Part shown: positions 7,373 through 11,128 of the stretch, one piece after another | Layout: each line of letters starts with the position of its first letter | Numbering within the stretch: position 1 is the stretch's first letter | Origin: CAYYSY01 sp964474355 | Lineage (GTDB): Bacteria > Myxococcota_A > UBA9160 > UBA4427 | Length of the DNA stretch: 11,128 bases | NCBI GenBank assembly: GCA_964474355.1 | Contig: CAYYSY010000437.1 | Location: forward strand, 1 to 11,128 | Direction: 5' to 3' | Position numbers and translations under genes: made by a program | The notes under the pieces: model-generated | The model's database searches: none | The model's input: only the letters and a program-made list of their open reading frames with translations | What the model was told of the DNA's origin: nothing

Positions 7373-7690
7373 TCAAATGCAGCCGCGAGGCTTGGGGATA
7401 CCGGCGATGCGGGCGGCCACCTTGGCCGGGCCCTTCGGAAAGAGCTTGTAGAGCTCCTTCACGGTGACGCCGGAGGTCTTGCCGAGCGCGCGCACCGTCG
7501 GACCTGTGCCCTTCTCGAAGTACTCCTTGCGCATGAAGTCGATCACCTGCCAGTGCTGGTCGGTGAGGGGGTCGATCCCCTCCTCGCGCGCGAGCTCCTC
7601 GGCCATCTCGCGCTCCCACTGATCGGGTGCTTCGAAGAAGCCCTCTTCGTTCACGTCGACGGGCTTGCCGGCGAGGGTTCGAGTCGTCAT
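7373..7690 (-). CDS. tusE: DsrC/TusE-family sulfur-relay protein, single conserved cysteine
   Basis: A 105-residue sulfur-carrier protein of the DsrC/TusE/DsvC family, in which a C-terminal swinging arm carries sulfur on its penultimate cysteine. The whole family pattern is present: the 'GFFEAPDQWEREMAEELAREEGI' N-terminus, 'LTDQHWQVIDFMRKEYFEKG' (recognition helix), 'PTVRALGKTSG' and the arm 'LFPKGPAKVAARIAGIPKPRGCI'. C104 is the conserved penultimate cysteine. The second cysteine of true DsrC, eleven positions earlier, is replaced by A93, as in TusE and other single-cysteine paralogues, so the intramolecular trisulfide chemistry of dissimilatory DsrC is not possible here. AGGAG lies 9 nt before ATG 7690. 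It follows the SQR gene by 42 nt and precedes DsrE by 42 nt. The symbol reflects the cysteine pattern; a tRNA-thiolation role is not implied by this context. Confidence 0.93.
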   Translation of the reverse strand: MTTRTLAGKPVDVNEEGFFEAPDQWEREMAEELAREEGIDPLTDQHWQVIDFMRKEYFEKGTGPTVRALGKTSGVTVKELYKLFPKGPAKVAARIAGIPKPRGCI

Positions 7691-7732
7691 GGGGTGTGTC
7701 TCCTGAGGGTCGGATGGACCCGTGGGGTGGGG

Positions 7733-8971
7733 TCAGTCATCACCGAGGTTCTTGCCGGCCGTGGGCATGTCGGGGCCGATCCCCGGTATGTCGCGCCCCG
7801 GCAGGAGGGCGTGCCAGTAGAACCACTCGAACATGAGCTTGCCGAGGTGGTTGAGGCGCGACTCCTTGAGCAGCGGCACGCCGATGGAGGTCGGGAAGTG
7901 TCCGCCCACGGGCTCGGTGTCGTAGTTGAAGTCGATGAGCATCGCCTTGTGGAAGCCCGTCTCGATGAAGCAGTTGGTGTGACCGTCGTAGGACGCGTCC
8001 AGCGTCTGCCCGGCGAGGAAACGGGTGATGTTCTCGACCACGACCTCGCCTTCGAAGTGGCTGACCGACCCGGCCTTCGATGTGGGGACGTCGGTCGCGT
8101 CGCCGATGGCGAAGACGTTGGCGTGCTGCTTGGATTGCAGGGTGTGTGGGTCGGTCGGGACGAAGCCGAGAGCGTCGCCGAGCCCGGGCGAACGATCGAC
8201 GTACTCGGCGCCTCCGTGCACGGGGATCACGACCGCCAGGTCGAACGGCACCTCGCGTTCATCGAAGCTGACCAGCCGGCCGCCCTTGCCGTCGACCTCG
8301 CCCGTGTTGAACTCGGTCACCAGCTCCACGCGCTTCTCACCCAGCATGCCCGAGAGGGCCTTCGATGCGGTGGGCTTGGTGAAGGCGCCGTCGAGGGGGG
8401 TGACGTACGTGAGCTCGACGGCGTCGCGGATGCCGCGCTCACCGAAGTACCAGTCGGCCAGGAAGGCGAACTCGAGCGGCGCCACCGGGCACTTGATCGG
8501 CATGTCGACGACGTTGACGACGAGGCGGCCACCGTCGAATGCCTCCAGGGCGTGATGAAGAGCGCTCGCTCCTGCCAGATCGTAGAAGCTGAAGACGCTC
8601 TCGTTCCAGCCCGGCCCCGTGAGTCCCTCGGTCTCCTCTGGAACGAGGCGAGCGCCCGTGGCGACGAGCAGCACGTCATAGTCGAGAACGGTGTCGTCGC
8701 TCAGATGGACCTGATCGCGCTCGAGGTCGACGTGATCCACCGCGGTCTCGTGAAACGCGATGCCCCTGCGGAGCTGGCGCCCGCGAGACCGGACGAGGCG
8801 ATCGGGATCGGCGAGGCCGAATGGCACGAACAGGAGCCCCGGCTGGTAGACGTGCTGGTCATTCTGGTCGACGACGGTGATCTCGGCTTCGTCGCCATAG
8901 TGCTTGTCGAGGCGGTTGGCGCTGAGCGTGCCGGCCGTTCCGCCGCCGAGGATCACGATGCGATGCGCCAT
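7733..8971 (-). CDS. sqr: Sulfide:quinone oxidoreductase-like FAD flavoprotein
   Basis: A 412-residue flavoprotein of the two-dinucleotide-binding-domain family (SQR, flavocytochrome c sulfide dehydrogenase, NDH-2). SQR oxidises sulfide at a redox-active cysteine pair and passes electrons through FAD to membrane quinone. Visible features are GGGTAG (9-14), 'VYQPGLLFVPFG', 'LLVATGARLVPEE', C161 in 'MPIKCPVAPLE', C334 in 'HTNCFIETG', the FAD motif 'VFAIGDATDVPTSKAGSVSHFE', and a C-terminal aromatic amphipathic stretch 'FEWFYWHALLPGR' resembling SQR membrane anchors. C161 and C334 match the active-site pair. The extra third cysteine of type I SQR is absent and there is no other cysteine. ATG 8971 has GAGGGA 6 nt upstream; the upstream in-frame extension does not look like protein. 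It is the first gene of the seven-gene run and precedes two sulfur-carrier genes, which supports sulfide or persulfide chemistry. The exact SQR type is not assigned. Confidence 0.88.
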   Translation of the reverse strand: MAHRIVILGGGTAGTLSANRLDKHYGDEAEITVVDQNDQHVYQPGLLFVPFGLADPDRLVRSRGRQLRRGIAFHETAVDHVDLERDQVHLSDDTVLDYDVLLVATGARLVPEETEGLTGPGWNESVFSFYDLAGASALHHALEAFDGGRLVVNVVDMPIKCPVAPLEFAFLADWYFGERGIRDAVELTYVTPLDGAFTKPTASKALSGMLGEKRVELVTEFNTGEVDGKGGRLVSFDEREVPFDLAVVIPVHGGAEYVDRSPGLGDALGFVPTDPHTLQSKQHANVFAIGDATDVPTSKAGSVSHFEGEVVVENITRFLAGQTLDASYDGHTNCFIETGFHKAMLIDFNYDTEPVGGHFPTSIGVPLLKESRLNHLGKLMFEWFYWHALLPGRDIPGIGPDMPTAGKNLGDD

Positions 8972-9072
8972 CGAGTGTCCCTCACGAGTCGATTGTGACG
9001 ATCGCATCGCCCACCCGGTGCCTGACGCGCATCAGGTCTGGGCGCATGCCGTCTGGATCCACCGTTGCCGGC

Positions 9073-9131
9073 ATTCGCTGGTGGGCGAATCCGCACGGCA
9101 GCAGCCCTGACTCGATTGGAGCTTGCTGCCG
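9073..9131 (-). other. Inverted repeats in the leader of the seven-gene run
   Basis: The outer repeat CGGCAGCA (9096-9103) and TGCTGCCG (9124-9131) is perfect over eight bases around a 20-nt loop. A second one, ATTCGC (9073-9078) and GCGAAT (9085-9090), is perfect over six bases with a 6-nt loop. A third pair, TGACTC (9108-9113) and GAGTCA (9134-9139), overlaps the first and would compete with it. If transcription starts just after the TATAAT at 9147-9142, the first stem forms at the very 5' end of the mRNA. These could be operator sites or a 5' stabilising or regulatory hairpin. No known riboswitch was recognised. Confidence 0.4.
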
Positions 9132-9141
9132 CTGAGTCACG

Positions 9142-9147
9142 ATTATA
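9142..9147 (-). promoter_or_regulatory. Consensus -10 hexamer upstream of the SQR operon
   Basis: The minus strand reads TATAAT exactly, about 171 nt upstream of the SQR start codon, in the only AT-rich patch of the 245-nt gap between the SQR gene and the secreted-protein gene. At the ideal 17-nt spacing the -35 position reads TGCAGC, a poor match. TTGACC occurs (9160-9155) but only 7 nt away, too close to serve as its -35, and there is no extended TGn. If real, the promoter would need an activator. The rest of the gap holds inverted repeats described separately and no credible gene. Confidence 0.4.
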
Positions 9148-9216
9148 GCCCCGTGGTCAACAGGGCTGCACCCGACCCGAGCTCCCGTTGGTCCGCAGCT
9201 CAGACGGGCCTGGCCC

Positions 9217-10146
9217 TCATCCGCACCCGGTCGAGTCGAGATCTCGACGACGGCTCGCGCGAAGCGCAGCCAGCGCGCCGGTCGCGACGAGTCCCGATGC
9301 CAGCGCACTCGCGAAGCCGGGGCCCAACAGCGGGACGGGAGGCGGCTGCGAGAAATGAGTCGCGCTGAGATAGGTGACGTCGTAGGTGACCTGAATGTCG
9401 TAGTTCTGCAGGCCGCTCCCCTTGATGAGGCGCAGATAGAACGTCGCGATGTCGTCTCGGCCCTCGAGGTCGAGCAGCAGGTCGTCGCTCTCGACGAGGG
9501 TCGACGTTCCGTTCCAGATCCACTCGGTGACGCCCAGGCTGGAGATGATCACGTCGCCCTCACCCGGGTTCGGATCGAATCCGTTCTGGTCGATATAGTT
9601 GCTCGAAGAGGGCGGGACGAACTCGTACTCGTCGCCGATCGCCGGGAGCCGGATCAGGTAGAGGTCGCGCCACAGGCTGCTGCCCATGTCCTCGTCGTCG
9701 ATCGTCTGGACCGTGCCCTCGACGGGCGGGTCGGAGCTCGTGGTCGACCACCAGGTGAACGGATCGACCACCTGATGGTTCGAGCCGATCCACAGCTCGA
9801 AATCGGTGACGGCGTCGAGGTAGTGACCGCGGTCGGGATCGTCGGGGCCTGACAGATTCAAGGCGGCGGGATCGTCGTAGTCGGGTGAGGCCGCCGCGGG
9901 GTCGATCGTGACGTAGCCCTCGATCGGGCTCCCGATCGCGTAGCCACCCGCCGCGAACGTCGGGTCGTCGGCACCGTTGCCGTACACGTCGTTCACCGCA
10001 CTGACCGTGCCCTGGAAGTACCAGGTCTGCGGGGCGGCGAGCACGGCGCTGGGCATCACGCAGAGCCCGGCGATCGTGAGCAGTGTCGCCGCTTCGAGCC
10101 TTCCGCGCCGCTTCGGACGTGTACCGGTGACCATGGTGGCAATCAT
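9217..10146 (-). CDS. Secreted protein of unknown function with PEP-CTERM-like sorting tail
   Basis: No family is recognised. The protein is about 309 residues. It has a clear Sec signal peptide: a basic n-region (TRPKRRGR, 9-16), a hydrophobic core (19-31), and a likely cut after 'SAVLA' or 'SAVLAA' near residue 37/38. The mature part is rich in Asp, Pro, Gly, Trp and Tyr with alternating hydrophobic strands, which suggests an extracytoplasmic beta-rich domain. It opens with 'TWYFQGTVSAVND' and 'IEGYVTIDP', resembling the N-terminal part of many PEP-CTERM proteins. The tail is tripartite: 'PPPVPLLGPG' (268-277), a hydrophobic helix (278-295) and an arginine cluster (296-301). It then ends with an extra 8-residue tail containing C308. 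The start is uncertain: ATG 10146, ATG 10134 and GTG 10203 are all in frame and none has a good ribosome binding site. Hydrophobic-core placement favours one of the ATGs. It has no visible link to its neighbours. Confidence 0.75.
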   Translation of the reverse strand: MIATMVTGTRPKRRGRLEAATLLTIAGLCVMPSAVLAAPQTWYFQGTVSAVNDVYGNGADDPTFAAGGYAIGSPIEGYVTIDPAAASPDYDDPAALNLSGPDDPDRGHYLDAVTDFELWIGSNHQVVDPFTWWSTTSSDPPVEGTVQTIDDEDMGSSLWRDLYLIRLPAIGDEYEFVPPSSSNYIDQNGFDPNPGEGDVIISSLGVTEWIWNGTSTLVESDDLLLDLEGRDDIATFYLRLIKGSGLQNYDIQVTYDVTYLSATHFSQPPPVPLLGPGFASALASGLVATGALAALRASRRRDLDSTGCG

Positions 10147-10209
10147 AACGCCGGTGCTCGGCCAGTCGATCTCATTTCTGTAGGCGAGTCGGCCGCCCGA
10201 CACCTTCGC

Positions 10210-10226
10210 CGGCGGACGCGCCGCCG
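10210..10226. terminator. Weak hairpin downstream of the VOC gene
   Basis: CGGCGG-ACGCG-CCGCCG, six perfect pairs and a 5-nt loop, lies about 70 nt after the VOC stop codon on the minus strand and before the secreted-protein start. No T-tract follows, so termination is only a guess from position. The remaining bases between the two genes show no clear promoter. Confidence 0.25.
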
Positions 10227-10294
10227 ATTACGACTGGACTCCAAGATTCAACTGCCAGCGGTGTAGTTGGGCGCATCGCATCGGGTCGAGATCG

Positions 10295-10843
10295 TCACGA
10301 ATCCTCTTCGAGCCGCTTCGCGAACGCCGCGCGCCACTCCTCGATCGGCTTGAACTCCGGGTCGCTGGCGTAGACCTCCTTCGTCCGCTCCGCGATCTCG
10401 CCGTCCGAGAGCGAGAGGTCGAGCGGGTCGGTCACCGGCTGCTGCGTGTACCACGGGCTCTCGACAAAGCACTCGACGAGGTTGCCCTCGGGATCGGCGA
10501 AGTAGAGCGACCAGGCGTTGCCGTGATTCAGGCCGAACTTGACGGCGACGCCGGCCTCGGCGAGCTCGGCGTCGAGGTCGCGCAGATCCTGCAGAGTGTC
10601 CACGTGGAAGGACACCTGATTGAGCATGCCCTTCTCGTCGCCGCGGCCTTCGACGAGGGCGATCTGGTGATGCTCGTTCGGGTCGGCGCTGAGGAAGCAG
10701 ATGTTGGGCTTGTCGGGGAGCGCTTCGAGCACCCCGCGATCGGTGGTCTGCAGGCCGAGGTGCTTCGTGTAGAAGTCGACCATCGTGTCGAGGTTGCGCA
10801 CGTGGAAGCCGACGTGGCTGAAGCGGATGCTTCTGCGGGACAT
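10295..10843 (-). CDS. VOC-superfamily protein, extradiol-dioxygenase/glyoxalase-like
   Basis: A 182-residue metalloenzyme-type protein with one beta-alpha-beta-beta-beta module pair. Relatives cleave catechol rings (biphenyl-2,3-diol 1,2-dioxygenase-like) or act as glyoxalases, epimerases or isomerases. Visible features are H10 in 'FSHVGFHVRNLDTMVDFYTKHLGL', 'NEHHQIALVEGRG' (56-68), 'LNQVSFHVDTL' (74-84) and 'HGNAWSLYFADPEGNLVECF' (107-126) with metal-ligand E124. At the position where extradiol enzymes carry the second histidine ligand there is Q76, so the ligand set would be His/Gln/Glu. A further 56 residues ('ESPWYTQQPVTDP...') extend past the fold. ATG 10843 has GGAGG 5-9 nt upstream; the upstream in-frame extension lies over the neighbouring gene. 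It follows the flavin hydroxylase by 16 nt, clearly one operon, which favours a role in aromatic-ring degradation. Confidence 0.9.
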   Translation of the reverse strand: MSRRSIRFSHVGFHVRNLDTMVDFYTKHLGLQTTDRGVLEALPDKPNICFLSADPNEHHQIALVEGRGDEKGMLNQVSFHVDTLQDLRDLDAELAEAGVAVKFGLNHGNAWSLYFADPEGNLVECFVESPWYTQQPVTDPLDLSLSDGEIAERTKEVYASDPEFKPIEEWRAAFAKRLEEDS

Positions 10844-10859
10844 GGTGTCCTCCTTCTGT

Positions 10860-11128
10860 TCAAACGCCGCGGACGCGGTCGAGGATCGTGTCCGCATCCC
10901 ACGGTACGTCGTTGTCGCGCCAGCACACGTGCTGGTCGGGGCGTACCAGAATCAGGTCGCGCTCGTAGACCTTGCGCGCGTTGTCGTCGCGCAGCTGCAC
11001 GACGGTGAGTGGCACCGAGCGCTCCGCGGCCGCCTTCTCGAAGCCCGAATTGTCGAGCCCATCGGCCAGGCAGAGCAGGCTGAAGCCCTGGCCGAGCCGG
11101 TCGAAGACGGGTGCGCCGCCGACGTAGA
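10860..11128 (-). CDS. FAD-dependent aromatic hydroxylase, C-terminal end (cut by window edge)
   Basis: Only the last 88 residues are inside the window. They read as the C-terminal thioredoxin-like domain of the PheA/MhpA/TetX-type flavin monooxygenases: 'FSLLCLADGLDNSGFEKAA', 'PLTVVQLRDDNARKVYERDLILVRPDQHVCWR', then 'DTILDRVRGV' before the TGA. The 'LVRPDQHVxWR' stretch is diagnostic for this domain, which helps dimerisation and is not catalytic; the FAD and NAD(P)H domains lie beyond the right edge. Such enzymes put a hydroxyl group on phenolic rings to make catechols, or hydroxylate related rings. The stop codon is 16 nt before the VOC start codon and the ribosome binding site of the VOC gene begins right after it, so the two are translated from one mRNA. 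The substrate cannot be told. Confidence 0.87.
   Translation of the reverse strand, partial: YVGGAPVFDRLGQGFSLLCLADGLDNSGFEKAAAERSVPLTVVQLRDDNARKVYERDLILVRPDQHVCWRDNDVPWDADTILDRVRGV

Noticed and set aside
7707..7721. GGGTC-GGATG-GACCC hairpin between the SQR and DsrC genes
   Set aside because: Five-base arms are common by chance at this base composition and nothing else supports a function.
6608..8998. A 796-codon open frame on the plus strand, antisense to the DsrE, DsrC and SQR genes
   Set aside because: It is a third-position GC shadow of well-supported minus-strand genes. It crosses three genes and their spacers, has low-complexity Arg/Val/Asp/Glu-rich content and no recognisable domain.
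9155..9160. TTGACC as the -35 box of the SQR promoter
   Set aside because: It is only 7 nt from the TATAAT, far short of the 16-18 nt needed.
8982..9308. A 108-codon minus-strand frame between the SQR and secreted-protein genes
   Set aside because: It overlaps the end of the secreted-protein gene, has no ribosome binding site or domain, and its right part covers the TATAAT and inverted repeats. The small 30-residue in-frame version starting near 9073 looks no better.

Overview
The window is GC-rich bacterial DNA with tightly packed genes, GTG and TTG starts beside ATG, and clear purine-rich ribosome binding sites. There is no rRNA, tRNA, CRISPR array, insertion sequence or phage gene. The mix of a cytochrome P450, SDR, GST, flavin enzymes, a ring-cleavage-type VOC protein and a secreted protein with a sorting-signal-like tail suggests a metabolically versatile soil or marine proteobacterium-like organism, perhaps a deltaproteobacterium/Myxococcota/Binatota relative. 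That placement is inference; no marker gene is present.

Layout from left to right: (1) 1-569, a TetR-family repressor (minus, cut by the left edge), divergent from (2) 718-1983, a class I bacterial cytochrome P450 (plus). (3) A small hairpin at 1993-2012 separates the P450 from the convergent minus-strand run. (4) 8971 down to 2011 holds seven minus-strand genes with gaps of about 33-82 nt. In transcription order they are a sulfide:quinone oxidoreductase-like flavoprotein, a DsrC/TusE-family protein with one conserved cysteine, a DsrE2-type protein, a zinc alcohol dehydrogenase, a large flavin/4Fe-4S oxidoreductase of the Old Yellow Enzyme/2,4-dienoyl-CoA reductase/trimethylamine dehydrogenase type, a short-chain dehydrogenase and a glutathione S-transferase. 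A near-perfect 12-bp stem-loop sits between the fifth and sixth genes. (5) 9217-10146 is a secreted protein of unknown function with a PEP-CTERM-like C-terminus. (6) From 10295 to the right edge lie a VOC/extradiol-dioxygenase-like protein and, 16 nt upstream of it, the C-terminal end of a flavin aromatic hydroxylase (MhpA/PheA type). These two look like one aromatic-catabolic operon.

The most interesting part is the seven-gene run. It couples a sulfur-oxidation/sulfur-carrier trio (SQR, DsrE2, single-cysteine DsrC) to four enzymes that normally act on organic substrates, and no dissimilatory sulfite reductase or Hdr-like complex is visible. A pathway that releases and disposes of reduced sulfur from an organosulfur compound, or a sulfide/persulfide defence linked to xenobiotic breakdown, would both fit. 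The sequence does not decide between them.
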